Shown piece by piece: positions 1-11,123 of a stretch of 64,000 nt of DNA. The DNA is from Oncomelania hupensis. Lineage: Eukaryota; Mollusca; Gastropoda; Littorinimorpha; Pomatiopsidae. Numbering within the stretch: position 1 is the first letter of the stretch; each line of letters opens with the position of its first letter. The notes under the pieces are model-generated. The model made no database searches. It was not told where the DNA came from and saw only the letters and a list, made by a program, of their open reading frames with translations. Location of the stretch: the NCBI GenBank assembly GCA_036898135.1, contig CM072522.1, forward strand, positions 13,943,899 to 14,007,898. Direction: 5' to 3'. Position numbers and translations under genes: made by a program.

Positions 1-189
1 TCACCTTTCTAGGTAATTTATTTTATTTACTTTTTAATTTCCTTTAAACTTCGTATGTAGTTAGAGTGTACAGATGCCTTGAACCTAAAACAAAACTTAC
101 CTATATCGAGTGACATAGCCGGGAATCAGAGCGAGCAAAAATGTCGGTTGGTCGGTCCTTTGAAAGCCATATCTCAAGACCTGTGGGTT

Positions 190-2061
190 CGGGCACTGAA
201 TAGAATAGACCAAACGTTTCCCGGCGTGTCGTAAGAGGCGACTAACAGGAGTGATGTCAGCACGGAATCACTGGGCGAAAGTCTTCTACACAGAAGTCAC
301 CGGCCAGGACGGAGGAACCTCGTGTTACTACAGGTTCAACGACCACAAGCTCGGGGCCAAGGCGAGCAACACTGTACTCGTGGATTTCGGCTGTGACCAA
401 CAGCCTGGAGAGGATTGGGGCCTGCCAGGTCTTTCTTGCCCAATTAAAAGAACCACTCCATACCGGATTGGTCGTCGCCCGGGTCACGAAGGACCGTGCC
501 TTCCGTTGGCCACCAGGACTGATGTAATAAGTGGGTTGCTGATGGACAACTTAGCAAGATCCGCACGAGAGACAACATCGTCATAGGAACCTGGAATGCC
601 AGGACCCTAACTGCGGAGGGAAAATTAGAAGAACTGGTCCACGAGCAGGACCACTATTGATGGAACGTCTTAGGTATCGCTGGAAAGGCCTAGGTGAAAC
701 AACGGCCGACAAAGGCAACAAGCTTTATTTCAGCGGGAAAGATGACAGGCACGAACACGGCGTTGGATTCTTGGTCCACAAAGACATTCTAGCCACTGTC
801 ATGGGTTGCCGCCCAGTCTCCAGTAGACTCATTACCATCCGTCTGAGAGCAGTCCCTTTTAACATCACCATCTGTGGATCGCACCTGAACTCTTGGACCT
901 GTGTGACAAAATGTAAAGAGATGAAAAAGAGAAAGAACACCTCACAGAAAGCTGATGCCTACCAAAAAATTAACAGTAACATCCGAAAAGGCATGCGCAC
1001 AGCACGGGAGAACTGGCTAGAAGAGCGATGCCAGGAAATAGAGAACAGTTTGAACAAGAATAACAGCAAGAAGGCCTACCAGACTGTGAAGCGGTTGACA
1101 AATGATAAGCAGCCAAGGTCTCCACGATCCAAAGCAAGTCTGGCATATGCCTTACAGAAGAACAAGAAGTCTTGGATAGATTGACAGAGGACTGCTCTGA
1201 CCTTTACAACCATACACCAAACGGAGACCCATCAGTTCTAGCATGTCCCCAGAACAGAGAAGAATAAGAAATCCTCACACTTCTCAGAGAAGAAGTTGAG
1301 GCAGCAGTGCAATCGCTGAAGAATGGGAATTAAACGGGAGTGAACAAAATACCCGCAGAATTCCTTCAGGCAGGAGAAGAAGCGATGATTGACGCCCTCA
1401 CCATTATCTGTAAAAAAAAAAAATCTGGCAGAGTGGGGAGTGGCCTACAACATGGACCCAGTCGCTTGTCATCACTCTTCCAAAAAAAGGGGAACTTTCA
1501 AGAGTGTGAACTCTACCGCACCATCAGCCTCATCAGCCATCCCAGCAAAGTCCTCCTGAAAATAATACTCAACAGATTGACACCCCAAACTGAACAAATC
1601 GTAGCTGAAGAACAAGCAGGATTGAGGGCAGGGCGAAATACCACTGAGCAGATTTTCAACCTCAGAATAATCTGCGGGAAATATCTACAGCACCAACATC
1701 TATATATGTGTTTGTAGATTTCAAGAAAGCGTTTGACCGAGTCTGGCATGCAGCTCTGTGGGCAACAATCATGGGAATGTACAACATCAGCCCTAAAATT
1801 ATTGAAGTCATCAAAAGCCTGTATGACAAGGCTACCAATGCAGTCCTCCACAATAGCGCGATCGGGAACTGGTTCAGAACAACAATCGGTGTGAGTCAAG
1901 GATGCCTACTCTCTCCAAAACTCTTCAACATCTTTCTGTCAGATGCCCTTGCAGAGCACAAAGGCACAGTCAGCATAGGGTGTAGAGCAATCTCCAGCCT
2001 TCGTTTTGCGGATGACATTGATGGATTGGGTGGAGTGGAACAAGAACGGCTGATACAGAGG
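190..2061 (+). mobile_element. Decayed RTE-like LINE, copy 1 (endonuclease remnant plus reverse transcriptase)
   Basis: Broken reading frames give pieces of a LINE polyprotein in order. An endonuclease remnant lies at about 657-900 (RWKGLGE, then LYFSG, GVGFLV). A linker follows at 900-1190. Reverse transcriptase blocks lie at 1340-2050 (LPKKG-like, FVDFKKAFDRVWH, SQGCLLSPKLFN, FADDIDGL). The endonuclease style resembles the craniofacial-development-protein-2-like endonuclease of RTE-clade LINEs; that assignment is from family knowledge. Part of the endonuclease is deleted and there are many stops and frameshifts, so the copy is dead. Similarity to the other copies in the window stops near 2061, so its 3' end is missing. 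The 5' limit is approximate. Confidence 0.85.
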
Positions 2062-2811
2062 TGTAGAGAACGGGAATTTTCCGGTTTTTAATAAATATGT
2101 CTATTTTTAGAATGTGAGTTTTTTTTTTTTAAATATCTTGTGTTATTATTTTCATTGGCTAAAATTGTTGATCCAATGGAATAGTGAATAGCTGGCAGTC
2201 AGGGCAAATGGGAACTCACTTGATTTGAGTGTACCAAGAAGTGAGGTTGTAGAGTCAGTGTGTCAGGCCAGGAAAAAAAGATTAAGAAAGAAAAAAAAAG
2301 TTTGTTTTGAATTGTGAAGAGGTAGAAGGCACTGAGAACTTATCAGGTGGTTTAGGTTCGGTGGGACTTTCTCTCTGAAAGTGGATGTATATTGTGCTGT
2401 AAAGATTACAAGTATTTATAATGTTTTCATGATTGTGAAATGTTGGAGAAGTGTATTTTTGCATTGGATTTATTGTGTTGAGAGGTTGTGAGCTGTTGTC
2501 CACTAAGATGGAATATAGTTTTCATTGATGTAATAATATTATTAATTACATGGGGCTATAGTTATAGAGCAGTAGATAATGTAATATAAATGGAAGGTGT
2601 GAGCATGCTTAATAGTAATGGTCATTCATGAACTAATTATATCTGGGATATGGATAACATTGTGGAAGAAGTAAGGAAACGATCACATACGGAATGGAAT
2701 TGGAAAAGTGAAAGAAACTAAGGGAGGTGAGCAAGGATGAAACAAAGAAGAACAATATGATTATAAAGGTCAGAGCATTGACGTGTGTGTATATCTATCT
2801 ATCTATCTATC
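2062..2811. other. AT-rich intergenic stretch without recognised gene
   Basis: No supported coding region. It is AT-rich single-copy-looking sequence and ends in a short TATC microsatellite (about 2790-2811) that is the insertion target of the palindromic element that follows. Confidence 0.5.
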
Positions 2812-5800
2812 GGCAATATCTGCTTTTATGCCCAAGGCCAAAATGGTACACAAACTACACTAGTACCAATTACGGATTTCCGTCTTAGAACTACAAACTT
2901 ATCCTACATACTATAAACAATCTGGTTTTATGCCCAATTTGTAGGGAAATAAGAGCCACAGTAAACCATGTAATTGGGCATAAAACCAGATTGATATATA
3001 TCAATCTGGGTTAATGCCCAATTTGTAGGGAAATAGAGCAACGGTAAACCATGTAATTGGGCATAAAACCAGATTGATTATAGTATGCTTGATATAAAAA
3101 TGGTGTTTTAGTGTTTTGATAGAAGATGACTGTTTTGTATGTTTCTGGGGGAAAGGGTACCCCTTTGGGGAGCAAACTAAAAAAATGCAGGAGAAGGGGC
3201 GTGGATTGATGGGGGTAAAGTGGAAAGTGTGTTTTTGGTGTTTAAAAGTTGAAACCCCTCCTCGTCAGAGGTTCCTACGAGATGACGTATGGAGCTATGT
3301 TATTTTGTATAGATAGTAATTACAGGATAACAAATATGGCCAAAATGTAATATATAATTTATTGCTGGCATAAGGAAATGAGGGGGTAGGCCTATGTGTT
3401 TATTTCTTCTTTTTTTTCTGGTTTGTCAGGTGGTGCGGGGGGAGTTTGGGATGTGTATGCGGGTGTGGATTTTGGTTGGTTTGTTCTTTAGACAATGGAC
3501 CTTGAAGGGATTAAATTTACCATGATTCCGCTCTTTCCGTAATTTTTAATCACACGTGCGCACCTTCATTTGCCTCACCGTTTACATGCCCCTCGTCGCC
3601 ACAGTCCTACCCAGCACAAATTTGGCACAATATACCATGATTCCGCTCTTTCCGTAATTTTTAATCACACGTACGCACCTTCATTTGCCTCACCGTTTAC
3701 ATGCCCCTCGTCGCCACAGGCCTACCCAGCTCGCTGGCACCCACGATTGAGGCCATTACATCACCAGAGTTGCGGTACACAGGGAGGTGGGTGAATACAT
3801 CTTTGTTGTTTGTGGTGGTGGAGGTGGTGGTGGTGGTGGGAACATGGTAGGTGTGGAAGGTAAAGGGGTGGGCGACAGGTTGGGAGATGGACACAATATG
3901 GAAAGAGCGACTTTGCCTTTGGACTCTCAATGATGGTAGCCACCACTGATTAACATACTGTTAACGCTTACCATGATCCCGCTCTTTCCGTAATGTTTAA
4001 TCACAAGCACCTTCATTGCATCGCTTTACAGGATTATCACAGGCCTGCCCAGCTCGCCCGGACCCACCATTGTGTCCCATCCTTCAGCAGTTACATTGTG
4101 TGCATAGAGACCTCAACCGTATTTTTCTTCTTCCAATGCTTCTAATAAATTAACGACTCATGTAAAGCGATGCAATGAAGGTGCTTATGATTAAACATTA
4201 CGGAAAGAGCGGGATCATGGTAAGGGTTAACAGTATGTTAAACAGTGGTGGCTACCATCATTGAGAGTCCAAAGGCAAAGTCGCTCTTTCCGTATTGTGT
4301 CCATCTCCCAACCTGTTGCCCACCCCTTTACCTTCCACACCTACCATGTTCCCACCACCATCACCTCCGCCACCACCACCACCACCACCACCACCACAAA
4401 CAACAAAGATGTATTCACCCACCTCCCTGTGTACCGCCACTCTGGTTGTGTAAGGGCCACGATCGTGGGTGCCAGCGAGCTGGGTAGGCCTGTGGCGACG
4501 AGGGGCGGTACAGTCCTGTAAACGGTGAGGCAAATGAAGGTGCGTACGTGTGATTAAAAATTACGGAAAGAGCGGAATCATGGTATATTGTGCCAAATTT
4601 GTGCTGGGTAGGACTGTGGCGACGAGGGGCGGGATAGTCCTGTAAACGGTGAGGCAAATGAAGGTGCGTACGTGTGATTAAAAATTACGGAAAGAGCAGA
4701 ATCATGGGATATTGTGCCAAACTTACTTCCTTCAATATTCATTGTCTAATGAACAAACCAACCAAAAGCCACAACCACACGAACACCCCAAACTCCCCCC
4801 GCACCCCACTGCCCAAAAAAAGGAAAGAAATAAACACATAGGCCTACCCCCCTCCCTTCCCCTTGCAAACAATATATTATATATAACATTTTGCCCATAT
4901 TTGTTTTCCTGTAATTACTATCTATAAAAAATAACATAGCTCCGTACGTCACCTCGCAGGAACCTCTGACGAGGAGGGGTTTGCGATGGAGAGAATGCCA
5001 GCCCCAGCCCCCACCTGACATGGGATTTATCTTTGGTAGTCTGGGTGGGTGGTAGAGGGAAGGGATTTCCATTGCCATTGGTGGATGGGGTTGCCGGTCC
5101 AGAAACGCGGTCAGTACCATAGGGACCACTGTCTTCATGGGCTTATTGACAATGGATCCCTTTCATTTGGTCATTATTTTATGATTTGACTGCTTACTAT
5201 ATACAATCTGGTTTAATGCCCAAGTTCCTTGTTTACCCTTGCTCTTCGTCGAGGCCTCAATGCATACAATGTAACATTGAATCAATATCGTTACAATTAC
5301 AGAACAGTGAGATTAAACATACCGGCTTCCAATCGTAGATGGTAAGAGTGACATGGCCTAATCAGGCAAATATTAAAAAAGTGTGTTTATCAGTGTATCT
5401 ACCGAAATTGTTTCTTAAAAGGCATCAGTGTAGTAGAGTAATAGCGCCAGTGTTATTATGTCACACTGTACTGATTGTGTTTGGATGATTCCATTTACTT
5501 TTGGGTTGTAGATGAAGTCCATGATGAAGATTGTACATGTTGCAAATACCCAACAAGCAGTGTACAGTGTAAATAGCAAACAGATCGCAGCCAGTAAGTT
5601 GAGTATTTTCACTTCATCTGTATTGAGCAACCCACTGTGCAATTATTTTAATAGAGTATTTTTGTGTCACCATTTTGTCCATAACAATACACTGTATATG
5701 TTGCACAGAACATTCGCCCCATCCACCCACCCTCACCTTAAAAGAAATAAAGTTTTGACCCTAAAAAAAGTGTTATGCCCAAGAAAGCTTATGCCCAAGA

Positions 5801-6317
5801 AAACTTTATGCCCAAGAAAACTTTATGCCCAAAAAAACTTTATGCCCAAGAAAACTTTATGCCCAAGAAAACTTTTATGCCCAATTATAATCAATTGTTC
5901 AACTTTTAAACACCAAAAACCCACTTTCCACTTTACCCCCATCAATCCATGCCCCTTCTCCTGCATATTTTTAGTTTGCTCCCCAAAGGGGTACCCTTTC
6001 CCTCCCGAAAATTAAAAAACAGTCCTCTTTCATGAAATAAAGCATACTATAATCAATCTGGTTTTATGCCCAATTACATGGTTTACCGTTGCTCTATTTC
6101 CCTACAAATTGGGCATTAACCCAGATTGATATATATCAATCTGGTTTTATGCCCAATTACATGGTTTACTGTGGCTCTATTTCCCTACAAATTGGGCATA
6201 AAACCAGATTGTTTATAGTATGTAGGATAAGTTTGCAGTTCTAAGACGGAAATCCGTAATTGGTACTACTATAGTTTGTGTACCATTTTGGCCTTGGGCA
6301 TAAAAGCAGATATTGCC
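2812..6317. mobile_element. Giant palindromic (foldback or long-TIR) DNA element
   Basis: The whole 3.5-kb block folds on itself. The left end begins GGCAATATCTGCTTTTATG and the right end is its reverse complement. The left arm (2812 to about 4060) is repeated inverted in the right arm (about 4140-6317), including modules around TTATGCCCAATT, the block with CTTTCCGTAATTTTTAATC, and a GGT/ACC triplet tract. The right arm has about 0.9 kb (roughly 4985-5900) with no partner in the left arm. Both flanks read CTATCTATC, but the target is a TATC microsatellite, so a 9-bp target duplication cannot be separated from the microsatellite. No transposase is visible. Long inverted arms built of modules fit foldback elements or non-autonomous Mutator-like elements; this class assignment is inference. 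Confidence 0.8.
5773..5883. repeat. 17-bp tandem repeat inside the right arm of the palindrome
   Basis: About six to seven head-to-tail copies of TATGCCCAAGAAAACTT with one or two changes each. The core TATGCCCAA is also the core of the terminal modules of the surrounding element, so the array probably grew from one module. It has no partner in the left arm. Confidence 0.85.
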
Positions 6318-6382
6318 CTATCTATCTATATAGATATAGATATAGATATAGATATATATAGATATATATATATAGATATAGT
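6318..6382. repeat. TATC/TATAGA microsatellite
   Basis: Simple repeat of TATC then ATAGAT/ATATAT units directly after the palindromic element. It is the right half of the microsatellite into which that element inserted. Confidence 0.8.
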
Positions 6383-6547
6383 TTTACCTGCCTGCGGGAG
6401 GCTGGTGTTGGCTTGATACACTTGGACACACGGCGTTGTCCCGGACAACGGAAAAAGGGCGACTCGAGGAACAGAGGCGGTCGGCCGTGCGTCTTGGACC
6501 TGACCAAGACGCGTTTTCTTCCTCAGACAGATAGGGCAGGCGAGCCC

Positions 6548-6712
6548 ATCTGCCTGTTTACAACATCACTGCTCGTTCGTCTGTCTGTTTACATCAGTGC
6601 TCGTTCGTCTGTCTGTTTACAACTTCACTGCTTGTCCAACCGCCTGTTTACAACATCTCTGATCGTTCAACTACATGTTTACAACATCACTGTTCGTCCA
6701 CTTCCTGTCTAC
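6548..6712. repeat. ~33-bp tandem repeat (TGTTTACAACATCACTG...)
   Basis: Five diverged tandem units, each containing TGTTTACA followed by CACTGCTCGTTCG-like sequence and CTGTC. No gene is supported here; the open frame across it is produced by the repeat. Confidence 0.75.
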
Positions 6713-7134
6713 ACGACTCTGTAGCTCGGTTTAGCCTTCATGGGCCCACGCCTCCTACAATTATAGAGGTAATGCGTTTTTGTGTTTATTTTGGCTCAGG
6801 ACATGAGAATGCCGGCCGTGCGAGTTTCATAGTTATTCAGACCGGACAGTGCGGTGTGAGATATTAGTGTAAAATAGTAGTATAAAAATATTGATGTAAA
6901 AAGGACTGGTGTGAAAGATTGCTGTAACATAGTGTGGTTTATTTGTATAAAGTATTGAGATCATGGAGCTTATATATTTGTGTTGGTGTTTCCCTGTGTT
7001 AGTGAGCATCTGTGAATTAGCGGGTGTGGTCGTAAACAGAGAGACTTGTAAGCACAAATTGTTTTGATCTAGGAGTCAGTTACATTTGCATTCACTTAGC
7101 TATTATAAACAGGCACACACATCAAAATATCCAT

Positions 7135-7535
7135 TCGTTACAAGAGGCTTGACACCACCTCCAGAGCCTTGGCCAATCCCTCAACACAGTGCATAGCTTC
7201 AAATATTTAGGCGCCATTGTATAAAACAATGGGTCCCGACAGGAAATCCTCTCCAGGATCGCAAAAACAACTGCTGCCCTGACAAGGTTGAAGCCCATTT
7301 GGAAAGACGGACCATCAGTCTACACTCCAAGGTAAAGTTGCTGCGCTCCCTTGTCATCTCCATCTTCCTATACGCTTGCGAAACATGCACCCCAGCAGAC
7401 CTACAACGAAGAACACAAAGCATGGAGATGAGGTGCTACAGAAGACTTCTGGGCATTTCCTATATCCAGCAAATCACCAACGACGAAGTCCGACAGACCA
7501 TCACACAACCCACGATAATATGCTCACAGTGGTAA
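7135..7535 (+). mobile_element. LINE copy 2, 5' part of an interrupted copy
   Basis: Sense-strand fragment of the same LINE family, running from the region after the reverse transcriptase (TTGACACCACCTCCAGAGCC) to the C-terminal domain (MRCYRRLLGISY). It stops at CACAGTGGTAA (7525-7535), where another LINE copy has inserted. The same copy resumes at about 8533. Frameshifts are present. Confidence 0.85.
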
Positions 7536-8532
7536 TCCTATCCTATCCCGTAACTCGGTGGTCGTAGGGGCACGACAGATGATCGTTTAAACAGAGTACT
7601 CCATCTTTTTCTGTCCTCGGCAACCGTGATGGTTTTGCTCAGTGTCAAACCAGTCCATTCTCGAATGTTGTCCTCCCACAAAATTTTCGGTCTCCCTCTT
7701 CTTCTACCTCCTTGCACTGTGCTTTGCAGGATGGTCTTTGCAAGGCCTGATGATCTGGTGATGTGACCATACCACCGGAGTTACCGGTTTCTTCACCACT
7801 GTCAGCAGGTCATCGTGTTGTCCAATGGCTTGTGTGATGGTATGTCGGACTTCGTCGTTGGTGATGTGCTGGGTATAAGAAATGCCCACAAGTCTTCTGT
7901 AGCACCTCATCTCCATGCTTAGTATTCTTCGTTGTAGATCTGCTGTGAGGGTCCATGTTTCGCAAGTGTATAGGAAGATGGAGATGACAAGGGAGCGCAG
8001 CAGTCTTACCTTGGAATGTAGACTGATGGTCCTGTCTTTCCAAATGGGCTTCAACCTTGCCAGGGCAGCAGTTATTTGTGCGATCCTGGAGAGGACTTTC
8101 TGTCGGGACCCATTGTCTGATACAATGGCTCCTAAATATTTGAAGCTATGCACTGTGTTGAGGGATTGAACTTTGATGTCCGTGTTATGCCATTGGTGTT
8201 GTTGGTCATCATTGTGGTCTTCTCTGCACTTATTTCCATTCCATAGGCTCTGGAGGTGGTGTCAAGCCTTTGTACCACCTGCTCAAGTTCTTGTTTCTCT
8301 CCAGCCAATCCATCAATGTCATCCGCAAAACGAAGATTGGAGAGTGCTCTACACCCTATGCTGACTGTGCCTTCTTGGTCTGCAAGGGCATCTGACATGA
8401 CGCGCTCTAGGAAGATGTTGAAGAGTGTCGGAGAGAGTAGGCATCTTTGGCGCACACCGATTGTTGTTCTGAAGCAGTTTCCGATGGCGCTGTTATGGAG
8501 GACTGCACAGGTAGCCTTGTCATACAGTGTCA
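7536..8532 (-). mobile_element. LINE copy 3, inserted antisense into copy 2
   Basis: A 997-bp antisense, 5'-truncated copy. On the minus strand it runs from reverse transcriptase (LYDKATCAVLHNS, LLSPTLFN, FADDIDGLAGE) to the C-terminal domain (WTLTADLQRR, MRCYRRL) and ends in the ATAGG-type tail, seen on the plus strand as TCCTATCCTATCCC. It is bounded by an 11-bp direct repeat, CACAGTGGTAA, at 7525-7535 and 8533-8543, which is a target-site duplication. At least two frameshifts make it non-functional. Confidence 0.9.
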
Positions 8533-8792
8533 CACAGTGGTAAAGAAACGGAAATGCCGATGGTATGGCCACGTCACCCGAGCATCAGGTCTTGCAAAGA
8601 CCACCCTGCAAGGCACGGTGCAAGGAGGCATAAGAAGAGGGAGACAAAGAAAAATTCGAGAATGGACTGGCTTGACACTGAGCGAAGTCATGAGGGTTGT
8701 TGAGAACAGAGAAATTTGGAGTACGCTGGTTAAACGATCATCTGTGGTTTACCCAACGACTTCTGAGTTACGGGATAGAATAGGATAGGATA
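8533..8792 (+). mobile_element. LINE copy 2, 3' part and tail
   Basis: Continuation of the copy that starts at 7135. It encodes the conserved C-terminal stretch (KRKCRWYGHVTRASGLAKT) and ends with the family's ATAGAATAGGATAGGATA tail. A small deletion (KIREWTG) is visible compared with other copies. Confidence 0.85.
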
Positions 8793-9136
8793 TGATCTCA
8801 AGAACCACTGAATGGAGTTTGCCCAAACATCATAGGAACATTACCTAGGTTAGTGGCCTGCTTCCCGTGCCGTCATATTTGCCGTACCGCTCAGGTCAAA
8901 TTAATTGGAGTCATTTTGGTCGCTATAAATCTCATAAACGGTTGAAGCAATCTGGTTGAGTTTTGGTATACCGATACTTCAGATCATGGGCCATCCTTAT
9001 GTAGCAGTCCGCGTGTCGGTCAATTGGTCAGTCGGTTGGTCCGTCGCTCTGAATTTAATTTTTTTTTTTAAACACAGTGTTGCATAATCTCAAGAATAAC
9101 TAAATCGAATTTCACATTTTACTTTGCGGATACATA

Positions 9137-9183
9137 TACTCTAACTATTACTAAGCATTCGTCTTCATTCGTATTTGTACTTT
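9137..9183. repeat. Left copy of a ~47-bp duplication flanking LINE copy 4
   Basis: This segment (from ATACTCTAACTATTACTAAG to TATTTGTACTTT) recurs at 10365-10412 with about four mismatches, on the other side of the LINE insertion. It is either an unusually long target-site duplication or a pre-existing host repeat. Confidence 0.7.
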
Positions 9184-10364
9184 CAACCTCAGAATAATCT
9201 GCGAGAAATACCTACAGCACCAACATCTATATCACGTGTTTGTAGACTTCAAGAAAGCGTTTGACAAAGTCTGGCATGCAGCTCTGTGGGCATCCATGAG
9301 AGTGTACAACATCAGCCCTAAAATTATTGAAGTCATCAAAAGCCTGTAGTATGACAAGGCTACCAGTGCAGTCATCAGCAACAGCGCCATCGAGAACTGG
9401 TTAAGAACAACAATCAGCGTGCGTCAAGGATGCCTACTCTTTCCAACACTCTTCAACATCTTTCCGGAGCGCATCATGTCAGATGCCCTTGCAGATCACG
9501 AAGGCACAGTCAGCATAGGGGGTAGAGCAATCTCCAACCTCCGATTTGAGGATGACATTGATGGATTGGCTGGCGAGGAACAAGAACTTGAACAGAGGCT
9601 TAACACCACCTCCAGAGCCTTTAGAATGGAAATAAGTGCAGAGAAGAACAAAATGATTACCATAAACACCAATGGCATCAACACGTAAATCAAAGTTCAA
9701 GGCCAATCCCTCAACACAGTGCACAGCTTCAAATATTTAGGAGCAATTGTATCAGACAATAGGTCCCGACAGGAAGTTTTCTCTAGTATTGCACAAACAA
9801 CTGCTGCCATGACAAGGCTGAAGCCCAATTGAAACGACAGGACCATCAATCTACATTCCAAGGTGAGGTTGCTGCGCTCTTTTGCCATCTCCATCTTCCT
9901 ATACTCTTGCGAAACATGGACCCTCACAGCAGATCTACAACGAAGAATACAAAGCATGGAGATGAGGTGCTACAGAAGACTTCTGGGCATTTCCTATACC
10001 CAGCAAATCACCAACGACGAAGTCCGACATACCATCACACAAGTCATTGGACAACACGATGACATGCTGACAGTGGTAAAGAAACGGAAACTCCGATGGT
10101 ATGGCCACATCACCAGATCATCAGGCCTTGCAAAGACCATCCTGCAAGGCACGGTGCAAAGCGGCAGAAGAAGAGGGAGACAGAAAAAAAGGTTGGAGGA
10201 CAACATTCGAGAATGGACTGGCTTGACACTGAGTGTAGCCATGAGGGTTGCTGATGACAGAGAAAGATGGAGTACGCTGGTTAAACGATCTTCTGTGGTT
10301 CCCCAAGTACTTTCGAGTTACGGGGTTGAATAGGATGGGATAAGATAGGATAGGATAGGATAAG
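9181..10364 (+). mobile_element. LINE copy 4 (reverse transcriptase to 3' tail)
   Basis: 5'-truncated sense copy starting inside the reverse transcriptase (FNLRIICEKYLQH...). It runs through FKKAFDKVWH, RQGCLLFPTLFN and a mutated FEDD in place of FADD, then the C-terminal domain (MRCYRRLLGISYTQQITNDEVRH, RWYGHITRSSGLAKT). It ends in a GGATA/AGGAT tandem tail. The A-to-E change in the FADD catalytic box and stop/frameshift breaks mean it cannot be active. Confidence 0.9.
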
Positions 10365-10412
10365 ATACTCTAACTACTACTAACCATTCATCATCATTCG
10401 TATTTGTACTTT
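10365..10412. repeat. Right copy of the ~47-bp duplication flanking LINE copy 4
   Basis: Partner of 9137-9183 (ATACTCTAACTACTACTAACC to TATTTGTACTTT). Confidence 0.7.
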
Positions 10413-10599
10413 GTCAAAGGCCAAGGTCAGTGTGCTTCACATTGTTCTAAAAACGTTTTGCACTGTAGCTAAAAAATGGTTGTGATAAATATTGTTGGTT
10501 TGCAAATATTTTACATCATGACCTATTATACCACTTTTATTTTTGTTTCGTTAGGAAAATGCCGAGTCACAGCACTGCCAAAAAAATTAACCCTTATGA

Positions 10600-10833
10600 A
10601 AATGTCTGGAAATACATTTGAATCGCTTGTTATTTTGTTTTTGGCTTGCACATAATTCAGAACCTAAACTATGAGAGATAAAAGTCCGAAATAATAGATT
10701 GATCTTTAATATATGTTCTGTTTTTGCATTGATCTTGAAGATCAAGGTCATTTTAGGCCTTACAAAAAAATGTTTAACAAGTGTTATTGTACAGTGGAAT
10801 GGCGTCAACTTTGGGTTATTTGAGATCAGAGAT
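10600..10833 (+). repeat. Fragment of the AAGGTCA-rich dispersed repeat
   Basis: Contains the family's diagnostic block (TTGATCTTTAATATATGTTC, TTTTTGCATTGATCTTGAAG, ATCAAGGTCATTTTAGGCC, TACAGTGGAATGGC), also seen near 24.4, 28.1, 33.6 and, inverted, 58.9 kb. Confidence 0.75.
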
Positions 10834-10952
10834 CATGACACTGAGCGAGGCCATGAGGGTTGCTGAGGACAGAGGAAGATGGAGTACGCTGGTTAAACGA
10901 TTATTTGTGGTGCCCCAACCACCTTCGAGTTACGGAATAGAATAGAATAGAA
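10834..10952 (+). mobile_element. LINE 3'-end fragment
   Basis: Only the last ~100 bp of the LINE plus an ATAGA tail. It encodes TLSEAMRVAEDRGRWSTLVKR before the tail. Extreme 5' truncation is typical of LINE insertion. Confidence 0.85.
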
Positions 10953-11001
10953 ATCGTACTGAGGGCGCTGCATTATGCACTATTAAAATACGTATCCAAC
11001 T

Positions 11002-11123
11002 GGGCCGAAGCCATCAGGGCTGCTGAGGACAGAGAAATATGGAGTATGCTTGTTAAACGATCATCTGTGGTGCCCCTACGACCTCAGAGTTACGGGACAA
11101 GATAGGATAGGATAGGATAGGAT
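11002..11123 (+). mobile_element. LINE 3'-end fragment
   Basis: Second isolated 3' end (AEAIRAAEDREIWSMLVKR frame), ending in four copies of GATAG. It lies 50 bp from the previous fragment in the same orientation, so either two insertions or a local duplication. Confidence 0.85.

Noticed and set aside
251..586. 111-codon frame at the start of the window
   Set aside because: It is the 5' region of the decayed LINE, not a separate gene; antisense frames overlap it equally.
4245..4533. Histidine- or glycine-rich frames on both strands in the palindrome
   Set aside because: They come from a GGT/ACC triplet tract and its inverted partner, with no other coding sign.
5773..5883. CRISPR-like array
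   Set aside because: The repeats are contiguous 17-bp units without spacers, in a eukaryotic transposon.
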